Positions 43,211-51,822 of a stretch of 64,000 nt of DNA are shown here, one piece after another. Below the pieces are notes generated by a model, which was not told the origin of the DNA, ran no database searches, and was given only the letters and a program-made list of their open reading frames with translations. Source of the stretch: Myxococcota bacterium (lineage in GTDB: Bacteria > Myxococcota > XYA12-FULL-58-9 > JALHOP01); the NCBI GenBank assembly GCA_022842935.1, contig JALHOP010000005.1, positions 1 to 64,000 on the forward strand. The letters run 5' to 3'. The position numbers and the translations under genes are program-made. Position 1 is the stretch's first letter. The number at the start of each line of letters is the position of its first letter.

Positions 43211-43936
43211 TCAGAGTGCAGATTGACCCAACCCGTCCGCGGGGATGAGGTCCAACAAGCCGGCTTCCCGTGCGCACTGTTCTGCAAGCGTCTGGTCCAC
43301 TTCATCGAGTGAGCCAGCGCCATCGAACAGGCACGCGAGGAAGTCGATCAGCGCGCAGAACGCCGCCGCAAGCTCCGGGCTGTCCGCGAAGGCCTCGGCG
43401 AGACCCTCCTGGAAGCGCGCGTCGTTGACGGAGGCCCGGCACTCAGCAGCGGTGAAGCCTTCGCATTCACCGTCGGCAGACGAGCAGATCGCATCCACGA
43501 TGTCGCAGATGGCACTCAAATCGCACGCCGCGCCGTTGAGAATCACGGTGCCACTGAATGATGTCGATGCGCCGCTTGCGCCCGAGAAGCTTACGCTCGA
43601 GCCGGTGTCGCCGCTAAACGACGTGCTGCCTCCGGTCGAACCGCTAAAGCTCGTCGAGCCGCCAATGGCGCCCGAGAAGAAGCCACCACCGCCGCCGCCA
43701 CCGGTCTCTGCCTGGCCCTTGACGGCCATGTTGAGCACGGAAGCGCCGTCGATACGCGCGATGTGTAGCCCACGGTCAGCCGAGTAGCCGAGCGCAGCCG
43801 TTGCACCACTCGATGGCCCGAAGGTCATGAAGGTGACGTCCTGCACAGGCTCCTTGGAGCCGTCGCACGCCATGGCCGAGACGAGCGCGAAGCCCGCCAC
43901 CGCAAGCGCTGCGAGTTTGGAGTTTTTCAACTTCAT
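43211..43936 (-). CDS. Repeat-containing lipoprotein of unknown function
   Basis: 241 residues. A lipoprotein signal ends VSAMACDGS (Cys24). Residues 78-86 are a Gly run, and residues 91-130 (43547-43666) are four ten-residue repeats of the form xGxSxSFSGx. The last 110 residues carry eight or so Cys and helices (CDLSAICDIVDAICSSADGEC) and suggest a disulphide-linked helical domain. No family is recognised. It lies between a small beta-barrel gene and the pseudoprotease gene, all on the minus strand with gaps of 2 and 20 bases, so they are probably one operon. Confidence 0.72.
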   Translation of the reverse strand: MKLKNSKLAALAVAGFALVSAMACDGSKEPVQDVTFMTFGPSSGATAALGYSADRGLHIARIDGASVLNMAVKGQAETGGGGGGGFFSGAIGGSTSFSGSTGGSTSFSGDTGSSVSFSGASGASTSFSGTVILNGAACDLSAICDIVDAICSSADGECEGFTAAECRASVNDARFQEGLAEAFADSPELAAAFCALIDFLACLFDGAGSLDEVDQTLAEQCAREAGLLDLIPADGLGQSAL

Positions 43937-43938
43937 GC

Positions 43939-44487
43939 TTACTCCCAGTAGATATTGGCGACCAACGCGGACTGGAAGGTACCGAGACGAACCGGCTCGC
44001 CATTGCCCGAGCGGATGATGTCGATACCAACGCCGGCTTCACCGCCGATGCTGAAGTTTCGCACGGGGAACCACTCGGCGCCAATGCCACCAGCAATGCC
44101 AAGCTCGGGGTCGTTGTCGCCGCCCGTGTCGTGGAAGCGCAGGTTGACCTGGCCCAAGAAGTAGGGGTTCACGACGCCCTTGGCCATGTAGTAGCGCATG
44201 GCCGGAGCGAGGAGGATGTCCCAGTTCGTGGTCGTATCGGCACCCGTATCGAGGCGGTCGATACCCAGACCGACGTTGATACCGAGGTTCATGTCATCGC
44301 TGATCATGTACCAGATGCCCGCCGCGCCGTTGGCGTAGCGGTTGCCGCCGCCGGGTACGGCGAACGACAGCGACTTGGCGCCAGCAACGAGTGCGTTAGC
44401 TCCGCCAGCCGACGCTTCTTGGGCGCGTGCAACCGACGCGGTCATGGTGGCGATCATGCAGGCAACGACCAAACCAATTCGCTTCAT
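43939..44487 (-). CDS. Small outer-membrane beta-barrel protein
   Basis: 182 residues. A signal peptide (MKRIGLVVACMIATMTASVARA) is followed by about eight alternating strands (AAGIWYMISDDMNLGINVGLG, quoted from about 56; RYYMAKGVVNPYFLGQVNLRF; FSIGGEAGVGIDIIR) and the usual aromatic C-terminus (LVANIYWE). Length and pattern fit an eight-stranded OmpX/OmpA-like barrel. GAGGAACG stands before the ATG. A weak promoter, TTGACT (44579-44574) and TAACGC (44555-44550), lies about 65 bases upstream. First gene of the probable operon with the repeat lipoprotein and the pseudoprotease. Confidence 0.78.
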   Translation of the reverse strand: MKRIGLVVACMIATMTASVARAQEASAGGANALVAGAKSLSFAVPGGGNRYANGAAGIWYMISDDMNLGINVGLGIDRLDTGADTTTNWDILLAPAMRYYMAKGVVNPYFLGQVNLRFHDTGGDNDPELGIAGGIGAEWFPVRNFSIGGEAGVGIDIIRSGNGEPVRLGTFQSALVANIYWE

Positions 44488-44672
44488 CCGTTCCTCACTT
44501 TTTGGCGTGTGACTTTAGTTGAGCGAACACGAGCACACGCTGATGGGGGGCGTTAGCAAAGGCTCCGGAGGCGAGTCAAAACCAATTTTCGATGACGCGA
44601 TCGCAACTTACGACGCGTTGCGCCTTTTTGTCTCGTTTTTTTGGGGTGCGAGATCACCGCTATCGCGGTCGG

Positions 44673-46007
44673 TCAAGGGACGACGCGAATGACGAAAATC
44701 GAATCGAGGGCCATGCCATCGGCGTTGCGGGCTGCGAACGTCCCGACTCCGAGAGCGTCACCGCTCGCGTCGATGCCGATGCGTAGCCCACGCGCGGCGG
44801 TCGTACTCGAGAAGCGCAGCCACGCGGGAGACCCGTCGATTTCCGAGAAACGGATCACCGCCATGGACGACTCGGCGGTGCCGACGGCGTTGAGGGCGCC
44901 GAGCTGGAGCGTGCCGCTGAAGGTGGCGTTCAGCAGAATCGCTTCGATGCCATCCGCGAGATCGGCGACGTCCAGAGCCGCGGTGTTGGGGAGGTTCGTG
45001 CGTGTGGTCCAGAGGGTTTCACCCGTTGCGCCCGCGAGCCGGGCGAGCCGCAGGTAGAGGGTGGGACCTAGCGGGTCGTCGCCGTCGCTTGGGTCGTCCG
45101 CGAACGCGAAAACGCCAGCCACCACGACGTCTCCGTCCGCCAGAGCTGCGGCGACGATCCGATCGGTCGGGGCGCGTTTGCGCAGCGGCCGGCTCCACAG
45201 CGCGGCAACCGAGTCGCGACCGATCTTCGCAATGAAACCAGCATGTTGCCCCGCGATCTGGGTAAAGACCTGGTTGAGCGTTAGGGTTTGGTCGAAAGCC
45301 CCGCCTGCGATCAAATTGCCGTCGAGGTCGCGGCCGAAGCTATCGATACGCACGTTGCCGGTCGAAATGCCGATGCCGCGCGAGGCGAGCAGCGCGCCGT
45401 TCGTGGGGGCGAGCCGATCGATGCGCGCCTGGATCGCGCCTCCGGACCCTTCGACCTCGCTCGCGACGGTCGTGCTACCGTCGGCGTCGGTGACGACGAA
45501 ACGCGGCTGCGGGCGGCCCTCAGCGGGGAGACTCACGCTCCAGCGTGTGAAGCCGTCGGCGACAGAAAGCAGCGCGACGACGCTGCCGGTGCGCGGACCA
45601 TCGCCGAGATCGAGCTGCCCATCGAAAGCGCCAAGCGCGAGCACCATGTTTCCCGCCCCGTCGGTCGCCAGAGCCGGCCGGGTGCCGGTGGTGAAAGCGG
45701 CGTCGCTCGTGGTGCTCCACATGGCCTGGAGCTGCTCGTTGTAGCGCCCAAGGACCGCAATGGGCGGCTCACCCGCAGGCCGCCCAACCGTTCCTCGACC
45801 GTAATCGGCGGGTCCGCTCTGCAAGGCTGCTAGCAGCAGCCCATCACGCGCGGGGTCGAAGGCCACATCGAGCGCCAATGCGTTGGTGCCGGGAAAATTG
45901 AGCAGACTGCGAATGCCCCCGCGACCGAGCTCATCGGGCTCAGGGAGTCCCCCGCAGGCAAGCGCGCCGCTGCAGAGGCAAACGAGGACGACACGCAGAG
46001 TAACCAC
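44673..46007 (-). CDS. Propeller-like lipoprotein
   Basis: 444 residues from GTG 46007; VTLRVVLVCLCSGALAC is a lipoprotein signal (Cys18). The mature protein consists of repeated units of 40-60 residues with the pattern 'ALATDGAGNMVLALGAFDGQLDLG', 'RIDSFGRDLDGNLIAGGAFDQTL' and 'LADGDVVVAGVFAFADDP' (each quoted singly), as in SBBP-type beta-propellers of secreted proteins. No catalytic residues are evident. A binding or scaffold role at the outer surface is likely. The 185 bases downstream hold a short ACCGC-TATC-GCGGT stem without a U-run. Confidence 0.75.
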   Translation of the reverse strand: MVTLRVVLVCLCSGALACGGLPEPDELGRGGIRSLLNFPGTNALALDVAFDPARDGLLLAALQSGPADYGRGTVGRPAGEPPIAVLGRYNEQLQAMWSTTSDAAFTTGTRPALATDGAGNMVLALGAFDGQLDLGDGPRTGSVVALLSVADGFTRWSVSLPAEGRPQPRFVVTDADGSTTVASEVEGSGGAIQARIDRLAPTNGALLASRGIGISTGNVRIDSFGRDLDGNLIAGGAFDQTLTLNQVFTQIAGQHAGFIAKIGRDSVAALWSRPLRKRAPTDRIVAAALADGDVVVAGVFAFADDPSDGDDPLGPTLYLRLARLAGATGETLWTTRTNLPNTAALDVADLADGIEAILLNATFSGTLQLGALNAVGTAESSMAVIRFSEIDGSPAWLRFSSTTAARGLRIGIDASGDALGVGTFAARNADGMALDSIFVIRVVP

Positions 46008-46108
46008 GGTGCGTAGATAGGGTACGCGCTCTCAACAATCCAGAGCACCTGCGCTCGAACGGGGAAGGGCGCCGCGAGGCTTTTGCCAAGACCACCGCGA
46101 CGACCCAT

Positions 46109-47617
46109 CTAGGTGCGGACTTGATTGCCGCGACGTGCGATCTGGGTACGAGCGTCATGCTCAATCATGTCGCGCATCAGCTGCACGACCTGCGGTCGGG
46201 CGCGTCGTGCTTCCATGTTGGCGTCCTCGCGCGCTTGCATGTCGGGACGGCTACCGCCTGTCAGGCGCGCGAATCCACGCATGATTTCGTTTTGTGCAAC
46301 GAGGTTTCGACGCATGACACCGAACTGCCCATCGTCCGTCTTGCCTTCGTGGATGGCGTTTTGCGCGTCGAGGAGCGCCGATTTCATCTGGTAGGCGCGC
46401 ATGCGCAGCTCGTAGGCTTGGATGAGAAGGTCGGCGGCGCTGCCGAGCACGCCTTGAATGGCGCCGGCCTCGGGAAACGCGCCCATCATTTCGCTTAGAG
46501 CCTGCTGGTCGGCCGCATTGGCCGCGAGGCCAAGCGACATCATGCTGAGCGGGTCGATCTGCGTCGATTGGTATTCCATGATGGCGTCGACAATGGCTTG
46601 GCCGCCCTTGTCCTTCACCTGCGCATAGACCTCGGGTGGCAGAAGCGCCTCGGCCTTCTCCGGGTGCAAGTCGAGGTACTTGGTGATGACGTTGCCGTTG
46701 TCACCGTTCGCTTTCATCTCGAGCGCCAGCTGACCCAAGGCCTTGGCGTCGGCGTCGGACACGTTGATTCCCGCCGCCTCGAGCATGGTCTGAGCGCGAG
46801 CCTCGGCCGCGTCAGCACGTGTACGCGCGTCTGCTGCGGCGGCCGTATCGCCACGCGCGAGCGCTTCGAGCTCTTCCTTACTCGCCTGCGCAGCGTCCGC
46901 GATCGCGCGGCTCGCGCTGTCATAGATGGACGTCCACATTTGCTGTGTGTTCTCGTCGACCCCCATCCCGCTGCCACCGCCCGTCCCCTCGAGCTCGGCG
47001 AGCATTGCTTCGATCTCGCCGCCGCTCGCGCCATTGGCCTCGAGGGCCTCGCGGATCATGGACGCGGCTTGCTGCTCGAGCTGGTCAGCCTGGCCGAGCA
47101 GAGCGTCGGGGTCCTGATTGGCGAGCGCGCGTTCGATCTTGAACGCGGCTGCGCGCAAAAAGTGTTTCGCCTGATTCAGAAACCCCTCGATGCTCTGATT
47201 GGTGCTCATGTTCGTCGACTCAAGCTTCAAGAACGACGCGGTCATCGCATCAGAGTCGTTGTTCTCGGCGAACTCGAGCGCGTGCAAGTTGTCGATGAAC
47301 GAGCGGGCGCCAGCGTTAGGATCGAGCGAGGTGCCGTTCGACAAGCGCGCCACAGGGCTCGTTGCGGGGGACGTGAGCCCCTCGGAGCCGCGGCCTGTGA
47401 CCGTCAGCGTGCCGCGCTCGTTGACCGCTCGCGCCTCGGAGGTGTCCTCGACGATTTGTGTCGGTCGCAAGCCAGTCGCCGTCGCGTCGCCGACGCGCGA
47501 CGTGGATGAGCCGCGCGTGATATTGGCCTGGTCGGTGCGTTCTGCTTCCTGGCGCTGGTCGGCTGCGGTGGGAACGCGTCCGAGACGAACATTGCTGGGC
47601 TGTCGGATGTCACTCAT
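46109..47617 (-). CDS. Large helical protein of unknown function
   Basis: 502 residues; ATG 47617 is preceded by GAGGA. There is no signal peptide or membrane helix. The first 110 residues are polar and disordered (rich in Ser, Thr, Arg, Gln), and the rest is almost all alpha-helix with coiled-coil stretches (KHFLRAAAFKIERALA; ADARTRADAAEARAQTML) and a methionine-rich part (DPLSMMSLGLAANAADQQAL). This form, a disordered N-terminus followed by helical bundles, recalls specialised-secretion substrates, but no secretion genes are in view and I recognise no family. It is divergent from ogt. Confidence 0.65.
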   Translation of the reverse strand: MSDIRQPSNVRLGRVPTAADQRQEAERTDQANITRGSSTSRVGDATATGLRPTQIVEDTSEARAVNERGTLTVTGRGSEGLTSPATSPVARLSNGTSLDPNAGARSFIDNLHALEFAENNDSDAMTASFLKLESTNMSTNQSIEGFLNQAKHFLRAAAFKIERALANQDPDALLGQADQLEQQAASMIREALEANGASGGEIEAMLAELEGTGGGSGMGVDENTQQMWTSIYDSASRAIADAAQASKEELEALARGDTAAAADARTRADAAEARAQTMLEAAGINVSDADAKALGQLALEMKANGDNGNVITKYLDLHPEKAEALLPPEVYAQVKDKGGQAIVDAIMEYQSTQIDPLSMMSLGLAANAADQQALSEMMGAFPEAGAIQGVLGSAADLLIQAYELRMRAYQMKSALLDAQNAIHEGKTDDGQFGVMRRNLVAQNEIMRGFARLTGGSRPDMQAREDANMEARRARPQVVQLMRDMIEHDARTQIARRGNQVRT

Positions 47618-47673
47618 GGCGGTTCCTCGTCGGCTTACACCTGTACTTACACGACCTGGTCTGGGGGTGGCTC

Positions 47674-48201
47674 GTGGGTCAAGCGATCGTCATCGATACC
47701 TCTCTTGGGACATGCGGATTTTCTTGGGCCGAAGCGGGGGTTTGCCGCTTCTGGCTGCCCCAGGAATCCGAGAAAGCCTTGTTGCTTCAGATGGGTACGC
47801 CGACCGCGATGGGTGAGCTCCCGGGGTGGGTGGTCGAGCTCGGGGAGCGCGTTCGCCGCCATCTCGAGGGCGAGCTCGACCACTTTCGCGATGTTCGCCT
47901 CGATTTTACGAGGGTTTCTGACTTCGCCACGAGGGCCTATGGGCGACTTCGCGAGGTTGGCCCGGGGCAAACGACGACCTACGGGGCCCTCGCTCGCTCG
48001 ATGGGGCAGCCAGCCGCCGCGCGCGCCTTGGGGCAGGCCATGGCAGCAAACCCTTGGCCTCTTCTGGTTCCCTGCCACAGGGTGCTCGCGGCCAGAGGTG
48101 CGCTGGGCGGCTTTTCCGCGCAGGGCGGCACATCGTTCAAGGAGCGCTTGCTCGCGGTCGAAGGCGTCACGTGGCGGCGGCAGGGCGAGCTCTTCGCATG
48201 A
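47674..48201 (+). CDS. ogt: Methylated-DNA-protein cysteine methyltransferase
   Basis: 175 residues. The C-terminal domain has the suicide motif PCHRV with Cys134 and the DNA-contacting GPGQTTTYGALARSMG helix-turn-helix. It moves the methyl group from O6-methylguanine to itself and is then spent. The N-terminal half is a shortened ribonuclease-like domain as in Ogt. No adaptive Ada domain is present. The PilZ gene follows 52 bases downstream in the same direction. Confidence 0.94.
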   Translation: MGQAIVIDTSLGTCGFSWAEAGVCRFWLPQESEKALLLQMGTPTAMGELPGWVVELGERVRRHLEGELDHFRDVRLDFTRVSDFATRAYGRLREVGPGQTTTYGALARSMGQPAAARALGQAMAANPWPLLVPCHRVLAARGALGGFSAQGGTSFKERLLAVEGVTWRRQGELFA

Positions 48202-48253
48202 AGCGCTGGCCCCATCGGCATCACGCGACGACGTGTTGCCGCCGGGCCTGGTC

Positions 48254-48676
48254 ATGCTAAATTTGCGCGTCGTGCCAAAAGATCGTCGCCGTACCGACCG
48301 TCGCACCAGCGAATCGTCCATCGTCAAGACCCCGCGCCGCCGGACCGAGCGACGCGCCTCCGAGCGGCGGCTAGACGAGCGCATCAGTCTCGACCTCTGG
48401 ATCGAGCAGGAGGCTGGCCCCGAGGTTTCGTATCGGCATGTCGGGGATTTGTCGGCGGGCGGCGTGCGGCTCGACCACGGGTTTTCTTACCCCGTGGGGT
48501 CGCGCGTGAAGTTGCGGTTCGCTTTGCCTGGGGACGCAAAGCAGATCGAGGTCGCCGCCGACGTCGTCGCGGTGAGCCCGGAGGAGAGCCGGCACTACAC
48601 CAGTCTTCGCTTTGTCGACCTGGCCGGCGAAGACCACATCCGCATCACGACATTTATCCAAAAGGGCAGGGCCTGA
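48254..48676 (+). CDS. PilZ-domain protein
   Basis: About 140 residues. A basic N-terminal part (KDRRRTDRRTS) leads to a PilZ barrel with the c-di-GMP-binding motifs RRLDER (RxxxR) and DLSAGGVRL ((D/N)xSxxG). Cyclic di-GMP binding can therefore be expected; the output partner is unknown. ATG 48254 begins MLNLRVVPKD; a GTG eight codons later is also possible. Downstream is the hairpin that ends the convergent cold-shock gene. Confidence 0.88.
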   Translation: MLNLRVVPKDRRRTDRRTSESSIVKTPRRRTERRASERRLDERISLDLWIEQEAGPEVSYRHVGDLSAGGVRLDHGFSYPVGSRVKLRFALPGDAKQIEVAADVVAVSPEESRHYTSLRFVDLAGEDHIRITTFIQKGRA

Positions 48677-48700
48677 CTCGCTGCCCGGGCGACCCCGACA

Positions 48701-48741
48701 AAAAAAAACGGAGAGCTTGGGTGACCCCGTGCTCTCCGTTT
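48701..48741 (-). terminator. Strong Rho-independent terminator of the cold-shock gene
   Basis: AAACGGAGAGC (48706-48716) and GCTCTCCGTTT (48731-48741) form a perfect 11-pair stem around a 14-base loop. Eight A residues at 48701-48708 give a U-run on the minus strand, so it terminates the cold-shock transcript. On the plus strand TTTGCGATTTT follows, which may give weaker termination of the PilZ gene. Confidence 0.9.
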
Positions 48742-48792
48742 GCGATTTTGGAGCGACGCAGCTCTCGAGCGGCGCTCCTATCGACCGGTGCT

Positions 48793-49014
48793 TTAGGCCT
48801 GTGCGCGAACGCCCTGTGCCTGAAGACCCTTCTGGCCGCGGACGACTTCGAACGTCACGCGCTGACCCTCTGCGAGAGTCTTGAAGCCCGAGCCTTCAAT
48901 GGCCGAGAAGTGCACGAACACGTCTTCAGAGCCATTCGCCGGCGTAATGAAGCCGAAGCCCTTCGCGTCGTTGAACCACTTCACAGTACCTTCTTGGGAA
49001 TTACCCTGCTGCAT
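48793..49014 (-). CDS. Cold-shock domain protein (CspA family)
   Basis: 73 residues: an OB fold with both RNA-binding motifs, KGFGFI (RNP1) and VFVHF (RNP2). It binds single-stranded nucleic acid and acts as an RNA chaperone. I start at ATG 49014 ([14 protein letters not shown]); a frame from 49059 would pass through a stem-loop and has no homology. The leader carries a GC stem with a short U-run 18 bases before the ATG, and the gene ends in a very strong terminator. Confidence 0.96.
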   Translation of the reverse strand: MQQGNSQEGTVKWFNDAKGFGFITPANGSEDVFVHFSAIEGSGFKTLAEGQRVTFEVVRGQKGLQAQGVRAQA

Positions 49015-49032
49015 CTCAAACTCACTCTTTTC

Positions 49033-49053
49033 AAAAACGCGCGAGCGCGCGTT
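49033..49053 (-). promoter_or_regulatory. Terminator-like hairpin in the cold-shock gene leader
   Basis: On the minus strand AACGCGCG-CT-CGCGCGTT is followed by three more T residues (five in a row), about 18 bases before the ATG. It looks like a short intrinsic terminator or attenuator, or a stem limiting ribosome access. csp genes of other bacteria have long, temperature-sensitive leaders; the resemblance in role is inference. Confidence 0.5.
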
Positions 49054-49059
49054 GCGCAT

Positions 49060-49373
49060 GAAACCATGCGGTGTTCTTTCAAGCCTGAGATGGGATGAAG
49101 CGGTGTGAGACTACCAAGCACTTCAATTAATCTACGCTGCGCGAAATGCAGCATCGAAGCCAGCCCGGGCCCGAGAGCACGCTTTTCCCCGACATACAGG
49201 GCATCGCGTCCTCGGAGAGGGCTGTACGACAAACTTGCTTAGATTGGCAAGTGTTCTTTTTCGGATCTGAGCGCGCGGAGCCGCATGAATCGGCCTTCGG
49301 CGCGATTTTTCCTTCGATCCGACGGGGATGTTAGGGGATGAAGAGGGGTTCCTAGGATTTCAAGGACGACGTT
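49060..49373. other. Gap upstream of the cold-shock gene
   Basis: About 310 bases with no credible gene. It should hold the cold-shock promoter and long leader (minus) and the promoter of the lipase-like gene (plus). I see an AT-richer patch at 49120-49135 (CTTCAATTAATC) that could be part of the cold-shock promoter, but no convincing box pair. Open frames across it are shadows. Confidence 0.4.
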
Positions 49374-50513
49374 TTGCGCGAGAGCCACCGCATCTTCCTG
49401 GTGCCCGGCTTCTTCGGGTTCGCGAACCTGGGAGAGCTTCTCTATTTCTCGCACGTCTGCGAGTTTCTCTCCGAGGTGTTCGCCGAGCACGGGATGCACG
49501 CGGAGATCATCCCGGTGCACACGTTCCCGACGGCGTCGATCCGCGAGCGGGCGCGGCGGCTTCTCGAGGTTGTCAGCGAGACTGCGGGACACGATGACGG
49601 CCCTATTCACATCATCGGCCATTCGAGCGGCGGCCTCGATGTGCGACTCATGGTGTCGCCGCACGCGCAGCTTGGTGAGGGCCTCGACGTCGAACGCCTC
49701 GCGAGTCGCGTTCGCACCGTCGTGACCTTGGCGACCCCGCACCATGGGACGCCACTTGCGACGTATTTCAACACCATGTTCGGGTCGCGCATCCTGCGGT
49801 TGATGTCGCTCTCGACGATGTACGTGCTCCGCTACGGAAGACTGCCCTTGTCGTTCTTGCTCAAGCTGGGGGGGCTCTTGGCGCGTGCCGACTCCTTGCT
49901 TCGGCGCGCGAACGGCGTGCTCGACCAGCTCTTCACGCAGCTCTTGAGCGACCTTTCGGAAGACCGGCACCGAGCACTCACCAGCTTCTTCAACGAAGTG
50001 AGCGGTGACCAATCGCTCATTGGCCAGCTCACGCCAGAAGGACTCGACTTGTTCAACGCTGGTACCGTCGACCGTCCGAGCATTCGCTATGGCTGCGTGG
50101 TGACGATGGCGAAGCAGCCCACCATGCGGACGCGGCTTTCGCTGGGACCCGACCTCTATGGGCAAGTCACGCACACGGCGTTCGCCTGGCTCTACCGGCG
50201 CAACTCGGACATGCCGCCGAATCGTGTCGCGCGACTCACCCCCAAGCAGAGCATGAAGCTACGCGCGTCCTTTGGGCGCATCCCGACACCCGAAGACAAT
50301 GACGGGATCGTCCCGACGCTGTCGCAGCCTTGGGGTGAGGTGATCACTGCGGTGCAGGCTGACCACCTCGACATCATCGGCCACTTCGATGACCGCGCGC
50401 ACTATCCGCCGCATTACGACTGGTTGGTGACGGGGAGTGGTTTTGACCGCCGACGCTTCGAGCGCTTGTGGTCAAACGTCGCGGCGTTCATCGCCGAGCA
50501 GCGCAGGAGCTAG
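49374..50513 (+). CDS. Alpha/beta hydrolase, lipase-like
   Basis: 379 residues. A nucleophile elbow GHSSGG near residue 80 follows the strand GPIHIIGHS, and FLVPGFFGF near the N-terminus is the oxyanion-hole region. ATPHHGTPLA is typical of lipases and of cutinase-like or PGAP1-like esterases. Candidate triad partners are Asp in EDNDGIVP and His in DHLDIIGHFDD. The start is TTG 49374, with AAGGA eight bases upstream; no ATG is near in this frame. There is no signal peptide. It overlaps the stop of another hydrolase gene by four bases, tail to tail. Confidence 0.83.
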   Translation: MRESHRIFLVPGFFGFANLGELLYFSHVCEFLSEVFAEHGMHAEIIPVHTFPTASIRERARRLLEVVSETAGHDDGPIHIIGHSSGGLDVRLMVSPHAQLGEGLDVERLASRVRTVVTLATPHHGTPLATYFNTMFGSRILRLMSLSTMYVLRYGRLPLSFLLKLGGLLARADSLLRRANGVLDQLFTQLLSDLSEDRHRALTSFFNEVSGDQSLIGQLTPEGLDLFNAGTVDRPSIRYGCVVTMAKQPTMRTRLSLGPDLYGQVTHTAFAWLYRRNSDMPPNRVARLTPKQSMKLRASFGRIPTPEDNDGIVPTLSQPWGEVITAVQADHLDIIGHFDDRAHYPPHYDWLVTGSGFDRRRFERLWSNVAAFIAEQRRS

Positions 50514-51673
50514 ACGTCGCCGCGTTTGTTCTGGTCGGCGCGCGGGGTGAGCAACTCGACCAAGCGCAGCACGGCCGGCGACGCGGGGTCTGCAATGATC
50601 GCGACGTGATCGGTTGGGACGCTCGGCATGACCGCTTCGTACGCGGCGAGCAGCGCCTCGGAGAAAAGCTTGTACTCGGATTCTTCGACGAGGCGTTCCC
50701 GGAGTCGTTCGCCGTTGACGTCTTGCTCGAGCCCGCGTGCGTAGTTGGCGGCGCGCGGGTTCGTGGGCACAACGCCGTGAACCAAGTAGCTTGCGATTTC
50801 GGACCGATCGACCTCGGAGAAATCGCCCACGCTGGGAGCGATGGGGGAGTCGCCTTGTTGCCTCGCTGCCGTGTTGGAGAAGGCCACCCGATCGAGGCGT
50901 GTGGCGTAGAGGCCCTCGAACATCGCGCTCGTCGCGCGCATGTCGTGGAGCGCGAGACGCCGCGCGAGCGCTAGGCCGACGAATGACCCGGCCTCGGCGC
51001 CAAGCCAACGCGTCCAACGCGACTCGTGCACGCCCCCGGCGAGCGGCGTGTCGAGCGTGTGGACCTGCACGCCGGGGAAGCCAGCGCGCGGCATGCCCTC
51101 GGCTTGTAATCGATTGAACGCGAGCCTCGTGACGATGCCACCCATGCTGTGCGCGACGATGTCGAGCGGCTGATCGCGGAACGCCGAGCCAGCGTGCAGT
51201 GTGCGGATCTCGCGTGCGAGATGCTCGGCGCTCGTGGCAAGACGGCTACTGTTGTCATGGTACTGAAAGACATAGACTTGGCGACCCGCGTCCGTGAGCC
51301 TGTCTGCTAACGCAGTCATTTCGGACCCGGAACCGTTCAGACCATGCACGAGGATGACCGGCTGCGCGGCCGGATCGAAGCGCCGATAGGCAACCAGCGT
51401 CGGACGACCCGCATGCCTTAGCACCGCCTCTTCGCTCTCTTCGTTGAGGTAATGGGTACCAAGCGTTGCGCCGAAGGGCTTGGGCTGGAACGCCCCGTCG
51501 AGAGGACGGTTGGGCAGCGCGGCGCGGGCAGCGACGGGCTCCTTTAGCAGAGGCGGCGGCTCGTGCTCGGCTCGCCTCTCGGGTGCCCAATCTTGCTCGG
51601 CGACCGTCCACAAACTCACGGGGCCACCGGATGTTACGCGACTACTACCCACGCTCAAGTGTACACCAAGCAT
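50510..51673 (-). CDS. Alpha/beta hydrolase with long N-terminal extension
   Basis: About 387 residues. The hydrolase core has VILVHGLNGSGSEM (oxyanion region) and AHSMGGIVTRLAF (nucleophile Ser in AHSMGG); DTPLAGGVHES suggests a lipase/esterase of the PGAP1/triacylglycerol-lipase type. A Pro/Glu-rich stretch of about 100 residues precedes the core. The start is uncertain: ATG 51673 is used, but GTG 51742 would add 23 residues and neither has a well-spaced ribosome-binding site. It converges on the lipase-like gene with a four-base overlap, though the two are only distantly similar. Confidence 0.8.
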   Translation of the reverse strand: MLGVHLSVGSSRVTSGGPVSLWTVAEQDWAPERRAEHEPPPLLKEPVAARAALPNRPLDGAFQPKPFGATLGTHYLNEESEEAVLRHAGRPTLVAYRRFDPAAQPVILVHGLNGSGSEMTALADRLTDAGRQVYVFQYHDNSSRLATSAEHLAREIRTLHAGSAFRDQPLDIVAHSMGGIVTRLAFNRLQAEGMPRAGFPGVQVHTLDTPLAGGVHESRWTRWLGAEAGSFVGLALARRLALHDMRATSAMFEGLYATRLDRVAFSNTAARQQGDSPIAPSVGDFSEVDRSEIASYLVHGVVPTNPRAANYARGLEQDVNGERLRERLVEESEYKLFSEALLAAYEAVMPSVPTDHVAIIADPASPAVLRLVELLTPRADQNKRGDV

Positions 51674-51822
51674 CCCTAGTTTGGCGCGGTTTAGGGCTGC
51701 TTTCGATCTGACCGAACACTGAAACACGTGTCGTGGTGTCACTCACCTGCGGCAGAGGGCTCACCTTCAGGGCGTTTCCCGCGCCCTATGCCCGACGAGG
51801 CGCCTGGTGCTAGGTCGCCCGC

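Noticed and set aside
49239-50174. Open frame of 311 codons on the minus strand
   Set aside because: Antisense to the lipase-like gene, whose GHSSGG and oxyanion motifs are on the plus strand.
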